A DNA stretch of 64,000 nucleotides from assembly GCF_018128065.1 (NCBI RefSeq), contig NZ_CP072360.1:1678501-1742500 (forward strand), written 5' to 3'. A program made the position numbers and the translations under genes. Under the pieces are notes generated by a model, which worked only from the letters and a program-made list of their open reading frames with translations, ran no database searches and was not told the DNA's origin. Every line of letters begins with the position of its first letter. Within the stretch, counting starts at the first letter, position 1. The DNA is from Prevotella melaninogenica. GTDB lineage: Bacteria > Bacteroidota > Bacteroidia > Bacteroidales > Bacteroidaceae. Of the stretch, positions 28,466 to 37,474 are shown piece after piece.

Positions 28466-31132
28466 ATGATGACAGCAAACGAAATCCGCGACTCTTACTT
28501 GAAATTCTTTAAGTCGAAGGGACACGTTATCGTACCGTCTGCCCCTATGGTTATCAAGGACGACCCTACGCTGATGTTCACTAATGCTGGTATGAACCAG
28601 TGGAAAGATATTATTCTCGGAACAAAGGATCCAGAACCTCGTCGCCGTGCTGACTCGCAGAAATGTTTGCGCGTTAGTGGTAAGCATAATGACTTGGAAG
28701 AGGTAGGTCGTGATGCAGCTCTCAGCCACCACACGATGTTTGAGATGTTAGGTAACTGGAGTTTCGGTGACTATTTTAAAGAAGGAGCAATTGATTACGC
28801 CTACGAATACCTTGTAGACGTACTCCACCTTGATCCAAAAGACCTCTACGTAACTGTCTTTGAGGGTGATAAGGCAGAGGGAATATCACGTGATGATGAG
28901 GCAGCAAGCTACTGGGAGAAGCATTTCCCAAAGAATCATATCGTCAACGGAAACAAGCACGACAACTTCTGGGAGATGGGTGACACTGGTCCTTGTGGTC
29001 CTTGTTCAGAGATTCATATTGACTTCCGTTCAGAGGAAGAGAAGGCAAAGGTACCTGGTGAGGAACTTGTAAACAAGGATCACCCACAGGTTATTGAGAT
29101 TTGGAACATCGTGTTCATGCAGTTCAATCGTAAGGCAGACGGTAGCCTTGATCCATTAAAGATGCATGTTATCGATACTGGCATGGGCTTTGAACGTCTC
29201 GTTCGTCTCATGCAGGGCAAGAATTCTAACTACGATACAGATATCTTTGCACCAGTTATTGCAGAGATTGAGAAGATTTCAGGCAAGAAGTATAACCACA
29301 CCTTCCCTGAGGGTGATAATGGTGAAGGCATCAATGAAGAGCAGAAGGTAGACATCGCTATGCGTGTTGTAGCCGATCACCTTCGTGCTGTTGCCTTCTC
29401 TATTGCTGACGGTCAGTTACCAAGCAATGCTAAAGCAGGTTACGTTATTCGTCGAATCCTTCGCCGTGCCGTTCGTTACGCTTATACTTTCCTTGGTCAG
29501 AAGGAAGCTTTCATGTATAAGTTGCTCAACGTGTTGGTACGTGAGATGGGTACTGCATACCCAGAACTCACCGCACAACGTGAACTCATTGGGCGTGTAA
29601 TGAAAGAAGAAGAGGATTCTTTCCTCCGTACATTAGAAAAGGGTATTATGCTCCTCAATGGCGCGATGGATGAGTTGAAGGCACATGGCGAGACACAACT
29701 CGATGGTAAGGAGGCTTTCCGCCTCTTCGACACCTATGGTTTCCCACTCGACCTCACCGAACTTATCTGCGCAGAGAACGGCTATACCGTAGATGAAAAG
29801 CAGTTCAATGAGGAGATGGCACAGCAGAAAGCACGTGCTCGCAATGCAGCAGCTGTTGAGAATGGTGACTGGGAAATACTACGTGAAGGTGAGCAAGAGT
29901 TTGTTGGTTATGACTATACAGAATACGAATGCCACATTCTTCGCTATCGTAAGGTGACACAGAAGAAGAACAGCTTCTATGAGCTTGTACTCGATCATAC
30001 TCCTTTCTATGGTGAGATGGGTGGTCAGGTAGGTGACCAAGGTGTACTCGTTAGCGAGGACGAAACTATCAACGTCATCAATACCAAGCGTGAGAATAAC
30101 CAGAGTGTACATATCGTTAAGGAATTGCCAAAGAACCTTGAAGCTGACTTCATGGCTTGTGTAGACACTGACAAGCGTGATGCTTCAGCTGCCAACCATA
30201 CTGCAACCCACCTCCTCGACTATGCTTTGAAGCAGGTTCTCGGTGAGCATGCAGAGCAGAAGGGTTCATACGTAAGTCCTGACACCCTTCGTTTCGACGT
30301 TTCTCACTTCCAGAAGATTACCGATGAGGAACTTCGTCAAGTAGAGAAGCTTGTCAATGAGATGATTCGCAAGGATTATCCAATGGATGAGCATCGTGAA
30401 ACTCCAATGGAGGAAGCAAAGAAGATGGGTGCAGTAGCCCTCTTCGGCGAGAAGTATGGTGACAAAGTTCGTGTTGTTCGCTTCGGTCCAAGTTGTGAGT
30501 TCTGTGGTGGTATCCATGCCACATCAACAGGTCGCATCGGTTTCTTTAAGATTGTTGGCGAGAGTAGCGTGGCTGCTGGTGTACGCCGTATCGAGGCTAT
30601 GACCGGCGAAACTTGCGAAAACGCTATCTATGTTCTTGAAGATACTTTGCGTGACTTGAAAGCAATGTTCAACAATGCTAAGGACCTCAAGGCTGTTATC
30701 ACGAAGTTTGTTGAAGAGAATGACAGTATTAAGAAGGAACTTGAAAGCTTCCGTGCTCAGGCTGTTAGCCGTGCTGCAAAGAACATGGTTGAGCATGCTG
30801 AGACCGTAAATGGCGTGCATGTCGTAAAAACTGTACTGCCTATCGACCCAGCTTCTGCCAAGGATATCGTCTTCAAGGTACGTGAAGCATTACCAGAGAA
30901 ACTCGTTTGTGTACTCGGCTCTGTATACGAGAATCGTCCTCTCTTATCAATCATGCTTAGTGATGACATGGTGAAAGATTATGATCTGAACGCTGGTAAG
31001 ATTATTCGCGAGGCTGCTAAACTCATCCAGGGTGGCGGTGGCGGTCAGCCACACTACGCTCAGGCAGGTGGTAAGAATGCTGAAGGCATAAGCTCTGCAG
31101 TGGATAAAGTAATTGAATTAATTAGCTTATAA
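28466..31132 (+). CDS. alaS: Alanyl-tRNA synthetase
   Basis: Class II synthetase of 888 residues that charges tRNA-Ala. The N-terminal catalytic core has [15 protein letters not shown] and the motif [13 protein letters not shown]. The editing domain carries the zinc ligands HTATHLLD and, later, [13 protein letters not shown]. The C-terminal oligomerisation/C-Ala domain ends with the Gly-rich [14 protein letters not shown] segment. Length is normal. The first two codons are both ATG, so the start may be 28466 or 28469. It is divergent from merR copy 2 and is followed by a clear terminator. Confidence 0.98.
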   Translation: MMTANEIRDSYLKFFKSKGHVIVPSAPMVIKDDPTLMFTNAGMNQWKDIILGTKDPEPRRRADSQKCLRVSGKHNDLEEVGRDAALSHHTMFEMLGNWSFGDYFKEGAIDYAYEYLVDVLHLDPKDLYVTVFEGDKAEGISRDDEAASYWEKHFPKNHIVNGNKHDNFWEMGDTGPCGPCSEIHIDFRSEEEKAKVPGEELVNKDHPQVIEIWNIVFMQFNRKADGSLDPLKMHVIDTGMGFERLVRLMQGKNSNYDTDIFAPVIAEIEKISGKKYNHTFPEGDNGEGINEEQKVDIAMRVVADHLRAVAFSIADGQLPSNAKAGYVIRRILRRAVRYAYTFLGQKEAFMYKLLNVLVREMGTAYPELTAQRELIGRVMKEEEDSFLRTLEKGIMLLNGAMDELKAHGETQLDGKEAFRLFDTYGFPLDLTELICAENGYTVDEKQFNEEMAQQKARARNAAAVENGDWEILREGEQEFVGYDYTEYECHILRYRKVTQKKNSFYELVLDHTPFYGEMGGQVGDQGVLVSEDETINVINTKRENNQSVHIVKELPKNLEADFMACVDTDKRDASAANHTATHLLDYALKQVLGEHAEQKGSYVSPDTLRFDVSHFQKITDEELRQVEKLVNEMIRKDYPMDEHRETPMEEAKKMGAVALFGEKYGDKVRVVRFGPSCEFCGGIHATSTGRIGFFKIVGESSVAAGVRRIEAMTGETCENAIYVLEDTLRDLKAMFNNAKDLKAVITKFVEENDSIKKELESFRAQAVSRAAKNMVEHAETVNGVHVVKTVLPIDPASAKDIVFKVREALPEKLVCVLGSVYENRPLLSIMLSDDMVKDYDLNAGKIIREAAKLIQGGGGGQPHYAQAGGKNAEGISSAVDKVIELISL

Positions 31133-31146
31133 AGTTATTAAATACC

Positions 31147-31187
31147 AAATAGGAGGAGGGCTTCTGGCTCTCCTCCTATTTTATTTT
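31147..31187 (+). terminator. Terminator of alaS
   Basis: A perfect 12-bp stem (AAATAGGAGGAG at 31147-31158 with 31170-31181), an 11-nt loop and a T-rich tail, 15 bp after the alaS stop. Confidence 0.88.
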
Positions 31188-31222
31188 TCTGTTAATCGCA
31201 AATTATTTTCATGAAGAAAAAG

Positions 31223-31266
31223 AATTATTTACGTGAACAGAAATATTTCTGTTCACGTAAATAATT
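31223..31266. repeat. Perfect 44-bp palindrome containing TTCACGTAAATAA
   Basis: Positions 31223-31244 (AATTATTTACGTGAACAGAA...) are followed directly by their exact complement (31245-31266), with no loop. The half-site TTCACGTAAATAA is shared with the tandem repeat at 11069-11153. It lies between alaS and the lpxB stop. Confidence 0.75.
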
Positions 31267-31337
31267 TGAATAGATAGACTTATTTGACTAAAACCAACGC
31301 ACAAATTAACTAACAAACATGGTTTCAAGCTGTCTAT

Positions 31338-32537
31338 TTATTCGTAAGTTTGTTCACTCATAAACTCGTTTTTTGGTTCACTTGACAACTCATAAACCTG
31401 CCTACTCAACAGCTTTTCAACCATAATTCTTGCTGCATTATCAGGAGCCACCTTGTCACCCAAACGCTCACGAACAAGCTGGTAATCAGCTAACATACGT
31501 TCACGAGATGTCTGACCGGGAAGAATACGATATAACTCGTTGGCAATGTTACGAATTGAAAAGCGATCAGCAAGAAGTTCCTGCACAATTTCCTTATCAG
31601 CAATAAGGTTGACAAGAGAGATAAAACGCACCTTAATAATATACTTAAAAGCAAAACGAATCAACTTTGGAACTGGCGTTTCGTAGCAGACAACCTGCGG
31701 AACATTCAGCAAGGCTGTTTCAAGCGTTGCAGTACCACTCGTTACGAGTGCAGCAGTGGCATGGGAAAGAAGTTCGTAAGTCTGAGTCTTCACCAACTTT
31801 GCCTCGCTCGTACCTAAGAACTTCTTATAATAACTTTCAGTGATAGAAGGTGCGGCAGCAACCACCATCTGATAATCTTCAAAGTGACGTGCAGCCTCAA
31901 GCATAGAAGGAAGATTATCCTTAATCTCCTGCTTACGACTACCCGCAAGAATTGCAATAATAGGTTTAGAAGACAAGCCGTTACGCTGACAGAACTCGTC
32001 TTTTGATTCCGAATAGACATGACGGAAATTATCAACCTCCTCGGCTGTTGGATTACCTACGTAATGTATTTTGTAATTATGTTTCTTCTCATAGAAAGGA
32101 ACTTCAAACGGCAGAATAGAGAACATTTCTCTCACATCACGTTTAATAGCTTTGATACGCCATTCCTTCCATGCCCATATCTTTGGAGAGATATAGTAAT
32201 AGACAGGAATATTGGTATTCTTCTTTACAAACTTTGCAATACTAAGATTAAAACCTGGATAGTCAACAAGAATAACAGCATCAGGCTTCCAACGCATAAT
32301 ATCCTCCTTACACATCTTCATATTCTTGAAAATGGTAGGCAGATGCAGCAATACTGGAACGAAACCCATATAGGCAAGCTCACGATAATGCTTCACACGT
32401 GTACCGCCCACTTTCGCCATCAGGTCACCACCAAAGAAACGAAATTCAGCTTCAGGATCATACTGCATCAACGACTGCATAAGGCGTGAGGCGTGCAGGT
32501 CGCCAGATGCTTCACCAACTATCAGGTAATACTTCAT
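31338..32537 (-). CDS. lpxB: Lipid-A-disaccharide synthase
   Basis: GT19 glycosyltransferase of 399 residues. It joins UDP-2,3-diacylglucosamine and lipid X to form the lipid A disaccharide at the inner membrane. The family start YLIVGEASGDLHASRLMQSL is present, as are the VDYPGFNLSIAKF and YISPKIWAWKEWR segments and the C-terminal TSGTATLETALLNVPQVVCY nucleotide-sugar region. Length is slightly above the usual 380 because of a short polar tail. It lies 12 bp downstream of surE, likely one operon. Confidence 0.96.
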   Translation of the reverse strand: MKYYLIVGEASGDLHASRLMQSLMQYDPEAEFRFFGGDLMAKVGGTRVKHYRELAYMGFVPVLLHLPTIFKNMKMCKEDIMRWKPDAVILVDYPGFNLSIAKFVKKNTNIPVYYYISPKIWAWKEWRIKAIKRDVREMFSILPFEVPFYEKKHNYKIHYVGNPTAEEVDNFRHVYSESKDEFCQRNGLSSKPIIAILAGSRKQEIKDNLPSMLEAARHFEDYQMVVAAAPSITESYYKKFLGTSEAKLVKTQTYELLSHATAALVTSGTATLETALLNVPQVVCYETPVPKLIRFAFKYIIKVRFISLVNLIADKEIVQELLADRFSIRNIANELYRILPGQTSRERMLADYQLVRERLGDKVAPDNAARIMVEKLLSRQVYELSSEPKNEFMSEQTYE

Positions 32538-32549
32538 AATATCAAAGAA

Positions 32550-33332
32550 TTAAAGAGATTCCCACGTTTTCATCTTATCAAGCACTTCATAATCAGTCAC
32601 GTCAATCTTAGATGGCGTAACAGTTACATATCCATGCGCTAATGCCCACTGATCGTTATCGGTAGCATCGGGCTCATCATTGCGATAATGCCCTGTCATC
32701 CAATAATAATCAAAGCCACGAGGATGCTTGCAAGGTTCAACTTCTCTCACCCAACTACCCCACCCCATACGGCACACCTTCAGTCCAGCGAACTTCTCTA
32801 CCTTTGGGAAGTTCACGTTCAGGCAGATACCCTTTGGTAATCCTTCAGCAAGAACTTTCTTGACAATAAGTCTTACGTAATCACGCAAGTAAGAAAGATC
32901 CGCATTAGGGTTGTAATCACAACTTGAAAAGGCGATAGAAGGGATATATTTCATACAACCCTCATACGCAATACCCATCGTTCCACTGTAATGATTATTC
33001 ACAGAAGAATTATCTCCATGATTGATACCTCCCAAGATAAGATCAGGCTTTCGATCGACAAGAATCTGGTCTAACGCTAACTTCACACAATCGACTGGCG
33101 TACCTGTACATGACCACACCTCACAGTCAGGGATGTTATGACGTTTCTTTAACAGCAGATAATCAACCACTGAGAACGCACGTGAGAAACCCGAACGTGC
33201 AGCCTCTGGAGCACAAACAATGATTTCCGCAAAGTCTGAGAGGAATGAAACGAGCATACGAATACCTTTAGAATGGTATCCGTCGTCGTTAGATATAAGT
33301 ATAAGTGGTTTCTTAGAATTCATAAATTTCAC
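32550..33332 (-). CDS. surE: 5'/3'-nucleotidase SurE
   Basis: Metal-dependent survival-protein phosphatase of 260 residues that dephosphorylates nucleoside monophosphates. The N-terminal motif ILISNDDGYHSKG gives the metal-binding Asp pair (Asp16-Asp17 from the first Met); CAPEAARSGFSRAFS and GGINHGDNSSVNNHYSGTMG are the other family blocks. The first Met (33332) and Met4 (33323) are both possible starts. It is transcribed with lpxB and diverges from parA. Confidence 0.96.
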   Translation of the reverse strand: MKFMNSKKPLILISNDDGYHSKGIRMLVSFLSDFAEIIVCAPEAARSGFSRAFSVVDYLLLKKRHNIPDCEVWSCTGTPVDCVKLALDQILVDRKPDLILGGINHGDNSSVNNHYSGTMGIAYEGCMKYIPSIAFSSCDYNPNADLSYLRDYVRLIVKKVLAEGLPKGICLNVNFPKVEKFAGLKVCRMGWGSWVREVEPCKHPRGFDYYWMTGHYRNDEPDATDNDQWALAHGYVTVTPSKIDVTDYEVLDKMKTWESL

Positions 33333-33345
33333 TTTGATTTCAGTG

Positions 33346-33353
33346 CAAAAGTA
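33346..33353 (-). promoter_or_regulatory. -7 element for surE-lpxB
   Basis: TACTTTTG on the minus strand fits TAnnTTTG, 13 bp before the surE start. No clear -33 TTG. Confidence 0.45.
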
Positions 33354-33396
33354 CGAAAAAAGGTTTATAAAGCCCTCCTATCTCATATAAAATATG

Positions 33397-33404
33397 TATC
33401 TTTG
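33397..33404 (+). promoter_or_regulatory. -7 element for parA operon
   Basis: TATCTTTG fits TAnnTTTG, 33 bp before the parA ATG, back to back with the surE element. No clear -33 TTG. Confidence 0.5.
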
Positions 33405-33437
33405 TAGCCTAATAAATGTATAGGATTAAATAGAAAA

Positions 33438-34205
33438 ATGGGAAAGATTATCGCACTTGCCAACCAAAAAGGCGGCGTCGGAAAGACGACTACCACCATC
33501 AACTTGGCAGCTTCTTTAGCAACGCTTGAGAAGTCTGTATTGGTGATTGATGCCGATCCGCAGGCGAATGCCTCCAGCGGTTTGGGCGTGGACATCAAGG
33601 AGGTGGACTGTTCGCTTTACGAATGTATCATTGACCATGCCGACATAAAAGATGCTATCTACACAACTGACATAGAAGGATTGGACATTGTTCCAAGCCA
33701 TATTGACCTTGTTGGAGCTGAAATAGAGATGTTAAAGCTTAATGGTCGTGAGAAGGTTATGAGCAGTCTACTTGCTCCTATCCGTGACGAATACGATTTC
33801 ATACTGATTGACTGTAGTCCATCACTTGGCTTGATTACTGTCAACGCCTTAACAGCAGCAGACTCTGTCATCATTCCTGTTCAGTGTGAATACTTCGCAT
33901 TGGAGGGTATCAGCAAGCTATTGAATACCATCAAGATTATCAAGAGTAAGCTGAATCCGAAGTTAGAGATAGAGGGCTTCCTGCTGACGATGTATGATAG
34001 TCGTCTGCGTCTTGCTCGCCAGATTTACGATGAGGTGAAGCGCCACTTCCAAGAGTTAGTTTTCAAGGCTGTTATTCAGCGTAACGTAAAACTCTCTGAG
34101 AGTCCGAGTCATGGTTTACCAGTTATTCTCTACGATGCTGACTCAACGGGTGCGAAGAATCACCTTAGCCTTGCAAAGGAAATCATTGAAAAGAATAAGA
34201 AATAA
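33438..34205 (+). CDS. parA: Chromosome-partitioning ATPase ParA/Soj
   Basis: ParA-type ATPase of 255 residues. The deviant Walker A is KGGVGKTT (residues 11-18), then VIDADPQANAS, and FILIDCSPSLGLITVNAL as Walker B. The length and lack of an N-terminal helix-turn-helix mark the chromosomal Soj type. With ParB it moves origin regions apart. It is the first gene of a run, parA-parB-DUF5683-transglycosylase-RelA/SpoT, that is common in Bacteroidales. Confidence 0.96.
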   Translation: MGKIIALANQKGGVGKTTTTINLAASLATLEKSVLVIDADPQANASSGLGVDIKEVDCSLYECIIDHADIKDAIYTTDIEGLDIVPSHIDLVGAEIEMLKLNGREKVMSSLLAPIRDEYDFILIDCSPSLGLITVNALTAADSVIIPVQCEYFALEGISKLLNTIKIIKSKLNPKLEIEGFLLTMYDSRLRLARQIYDEVKRHFQELVFKAVIQRNVKLSESPSHGLPVILYDADSTGAKNHLSLAKEIIEKNKK

Positions 34206-34415
34206 AGAGGATAAAGAAACGGAGCATAAAGGTGTGTTTTGAAACTTACAGATGTGCTGTTTTCTGAGTGCAAAATTATTGTTTCTAATCGCAGATGTAT
34301 CACCTTCCAAAAGATTGGAAACAAGGAATCGGAAACGAAGAGCAACACTGAATTTAACATACCAACCACTAACTCACCTATACTCCTTATCTCCATTAAC
34401 TCCCAAACAAAGACT

Positions 34416-35321
34416 ATGGCTGTACAAAAGAAATATAATCGAAACGCAAAGACCAATGCCCTCGGCCGTGGTCTGGATGCCTTAATATCTACTGAAGCTG
34501 TCAGTACACAAGGTAGTTCTACCATCAATGAGGTTGCCTTAGACCAGATTGAAGCGAATCCTAACCAACCACGTCGAGAATTCGACCCAGTTGCGTTGGA
34601 GGAGTTGGCGAATAGTATTCGTGAATTAGGACTCGTTCAGCCCATTACACTACGTCAGATAGATGATAATCGTTTCCAGATTATTGCTGGTGAGCGCCGT
34701 TGGCGTGCCAGCCAGTTGGCAGGTTTGAAGGCTGTTCCAGCCTACATCCGTACGATTAAGGACGAGAGCGTGATGGAGCTTGCACTGGTTGAGAATATCC
34801 AGCGTGAAGACCTAAATGCTATTGAGATTGCTTTGGCTTACGAACATCTGCTTGAAAAGAGTGGAATGACACAGGAACGTGTGGCAGAACGTGTGGGTAA
34901 GAGCCGTGCAGCTATTGCCAACTACCTCCGTTTGTTGAAGCTTCCTGCATTGGTACAGATGGGGCTACAAAAGAAAGAAATAGACATGGGACATGCTCGT
35001 GCATTGCTTTCTTTGGATAGCCCTTCACTGCAATTGAAACTCTATCGTGAGATTTTAAAGAACGGATACAGTGTTCGAAAGGTAGAAGGACTTTGTCAGC
35101 AACTCAATAATGGAGAGGATATACAGAGTGCAAAGAAGAAGATTTCAGCTCGCACTCGTCTTCCTGAAGAGTTTAATATCCTCAAACAGCGACTCTCATC
35201 ATTCTTTGACACAAAGGTACAGATGAGTTGTAACGCAGATGGTAAGGGTAAGATTAGCATTCCTTTTGCATCTGAAGAAGAGTTACTTCACATCATGGAA
35301 GTGATGGATAAGATGAAGTAA
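34416..35321 (+). CDS. parB: Chromosome-partitioning protein ParB
   Basis: ParB/Spo0J of 301 residues from the ATG at 34416 (MAVQKKYNRNAKTNALGRGL), the usual start; an upstream in-frame ATG at 34239 adds 59 residues without family character. It contains the ParB/Srx CTPase domain (QIEANPNQPRREFD, IIAGERRWRASQLAG), then the helix-turn-helix (MTQERVAERVGKSRAAIANY) and the C-terminal dimerisation domain. It binds parS sites and loads condensin. No parS site was recognised in the window. Confidence 0.96.
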   Translation: MAVQKKYNRNAKTNALGRGLDALISTEAVSTQGSSTINEVALDQIEANPNQPRREFDPVALEELANSIRELGLVQPITLRQIDDNRFQIIAGERRWRASQLAGLKAVPAYIRTIKDESVMELALVENIQREDLNAIEIALAYEHLLEKSGMTQERVAERVGKSRAAIANYLRLLKLPALVQMGLQKKEIDMGHARALLSLDSPSLQLKLYREILKNGYSVRKVEGLCQQLNNGEDIQSAKKKISARTRLPEEFNILKQRLSSFFDTKVQMSCNADGKGKISIPFASEEELLHIMEVMDKMK

Positions 35322-35491
35322 GCTTTCCACTCTGAAAGATAAAGGTATTAGTAAGTATAAGATAAGCAAGTCTTCTGGTTTAGAAGAACTATTCACAAGC
35401 AATAGGAAGCCTCAACAAGACGCTGACTACAAAGCAAAGAATAAGTAACAAAACCTTCAAACCAGCAACTTAAGCAAGATAACGGGTAGTG

Positions 35492-36271
35492 ATGAAGATG
35501 AATAATAGAATCCTCAAAGGACTGTTGATAGCCGGAATGCTCACCAGTATTACGGTCATGCAGGCACAAGATCTGCCCCATGACACGATAAAGGTGATGT
35601 ATCCAGGCGACTCTACCATCGTTGATATACCTACTTCGCAAGATAAATATATAGAAGAGAAAGCTATCCTTACACGAGATGATGAGGGCAGACTCACATC
35701 TGTTATGCGGAAAGATAGTATTGGCATGGTAAAGAAGCAGGGGCGAGACTGGGCAAGTTGGCGTCCTAACCCTAAGCGTGCTTTGTGGCTTGCACTCGTC
35801 ATACCTGGTGCGGGGCAAGCCTATAACCGTAAGTATTGGAAGCTACCAATCTTCTACGGAGGCTTTGTTGGCTGCGTCTATGCCATGACATGGAACAACC
35901 AGATGTATCACGATTATGCTCAAGCATACATGGACATCACGGATAACGACCCAACAACGCAGAGTTATAACAACTTCCTTCACCTTGGAGCTACTATCAC
36001 CCCAGCCAATGAAGAGCGTTACAAGAACATCTTCAAACAACGCAAAGACCGCTATCGTCGCTGGCGTGACATGAGTATCTTTGCCACGATTGCCGTTTAT
36101 GCACTATCGGTTATTGATGCGTACGTAGATGCTTCGCTATCCGACTTTGATATCTCAGATGACCTTTCACTGCACATTGCCCCAGCGGTCATATCAGATA
36201 AGAGTATCGCTACACCAAACAACCCTTTCCGTTCATCGGCAATTGGCATTGGATGTAGTCTGACATTCTAA
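35492..36271 (+). CDS. DUF5683 domain membrane protein
   Basis: A 259-residue protein with a signal peptide (MKMNNRILKGLLIAGMLTS, ending VMQAQ). The conserved block PNPKRALWLALVIPGAGQAY followed by NRKYWKLPIFYGGFVG is typical of DUF5683 proteins. One further hydrophobic stretch (MSIFATIAVYALSVIDAYVD) is present, and the end is beta-strand-like. The ATG at 35492 is preferred to a GTG three bases before. Function is unknown. The fixed position between parB and a lytic transglycosylase in Bacteroidales hints at an envelope or division role; that is inference. Confidence 0.85.
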   Translation: MKMNNRILKGLLIAGMLTSITVMQAQDLPHDTIKVMYPGDSTIVDIPTSQDKYIEEKAILTRDDEGRLTSVMRKDSIGMVKKQGRDWASWRPNPKRALWLALVIPGAGQAYNRKYWKLPIFYGGFVGCVYAMTWNNQMYHDYAQAYMDITDNDPTTQSYNNFLHLGATITPANEERYKNIFKQRKDRYRRWRDMSIFATIAVYALSVIDAYVDASLSDFDISDDLSLHIAPAVISDKSIATPNNPFRSSAIGIGCSLTF

Positions 36272-36311
36272 GCAGCAGCGCACTGTATTTGCGCCAATTA
36301 AATCGGACAGA

Positions 36312-37448
36312 ATGAGTAGAAAGAGATATATTGTTTCCTTCCTTATTACAACGGGAGCAACCTGCGGTCTATATGCACAACAACAGACTGTTGTCGATAA
36401 CCGTGGTAAAGCTGTGAGTGTGATGATTCCTACAGCATCTGAGACGATGGCAGGATATGTTGATGTAGACTATGTAGATGATAAGTTCTATAATAGTAGC
36501 ATACAAACAGGGTTCAGAAATACCCCCTCTACGAACGCAACAGAGCCTGAAAACAGCATGGAAATCATTGATCGTAAGATGCGTAATCTATCAGAAGTGA
36601 TGACAATGACCTGCAATGAGGAGGTTAAGAAATATATTGATCGCTACACAAAGGCAGGACGCCAATCAACTTCCTATCTCTTAGGACGTGCACGTTACTA
36701 TAACCCTATCTTCGAGGAAGCGCTGCGCTTCTATGGTTTACCCTTAGAGCTAAAGTATCTTCCTGTGATAGAATCAGGACTCAATCCCAATGCAACGTCA
36801 CGTGTAGGAGCTGCAGGATTATGGCAGTTTATGGCAACAACGGGAAAACAATACGACCTTCAGATTGACAGTTATATTGATGAACGTCGCGACCCAGAGA
36901 AGTCGTCCTATGCAGCAGCACGTATGCTGAGCGACCTTTACAAGCAATTTGGTGACTGGACATTAGCTCTCGCTGCCTATAACTGTGGACCAGGACGTGT
37001 CAACAGTGCTATCACGAAGGCTGGTGGTGGGACTGACTTCTGGGCTGTCTACCAGCATTTACCAAAGGAGACACGTGGTTATGTACCTGCTTTCATCGCT
37101 GCTAATTATGTGATGAACTACTATGCTGATTACAACATCACACCTTTGTCAACAGAACTACCTAACCGCTGTGACACGGTCATCGTAGAAAAAGACGTTA
37201 CTCTTGCTAAGGTAGCCAACGTTTTAGGTATGAATGTGGATGATTTGAAGACACTTAACCCACAGTATCGACAAGGTTTAATCAAGGCATTTGCAACCAA
37301 TGGCGTAGCTAAGTTACGTCTACCTTATGAAATGATAGAGAAGTTCAAAAAATACAAAGACCAGATTTATCAGAACGAAACAACCAATGAAGAACCTAAT
37401 ATGACTATTGCGGCTACTCATATAAGCCAAAAAGGCATACTATACTAA
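36312..37448 (+). CDS. Lytic transglycosylase (MltD-like, GH23)
   Basis: Exported peptidoglycan-cleaving enzyme of 378 residues. A signal peptide ends YAQQ. The SLT domain has the catalytic Glu154 in KYLPVIESGLNPNATS and the typical GAAGLWQFMATTGKQYDL, YAAARMLSDL and LALAAYNCGPGRV blocks. One LysM-like repeat follows (VTLAKVANVLGMNVDDLKTL). It lies 40 bp after the DUF5683 gene and 26 bp before the RelA/SpoT homologue, on one strand. Confidence 0.93.
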   Translation: MSRKRYIVSFLITTGATCGLYAQQQTVVDNRGKAVSVMIPTASETMAGYVDVDYVDDKFYNSSIQTGFRNTPSTNATEPENSMEIIDRKMRNLSEVMTMTCNEEVKKYIDRYTKAGRQSTSYLLGRARYYNPIFEEALRFYGLPLELKYLPVIESGLNPNATSRVGAAGLWQFMATTGKQYDLQIDSYIDERRDPEKSSYAAARMLSDLYKQFGDWTLALAAYNCGPGRVNSAITKAGGGTDFWAVYQHLPKETRGYVPAFIAANYVMNYYADYNITPLSTELPNRCDTVIVEKDVTLAKVANVLGMNVDDLKTLNPQYRQGLIKAFATNGVAKLRLPYEMIEKFKKYKDQIYQNETTNEEPNMTIAATHISQKGILY

Positions 37449-37474
37449 CAAGATACTTACACCTTATATATATA

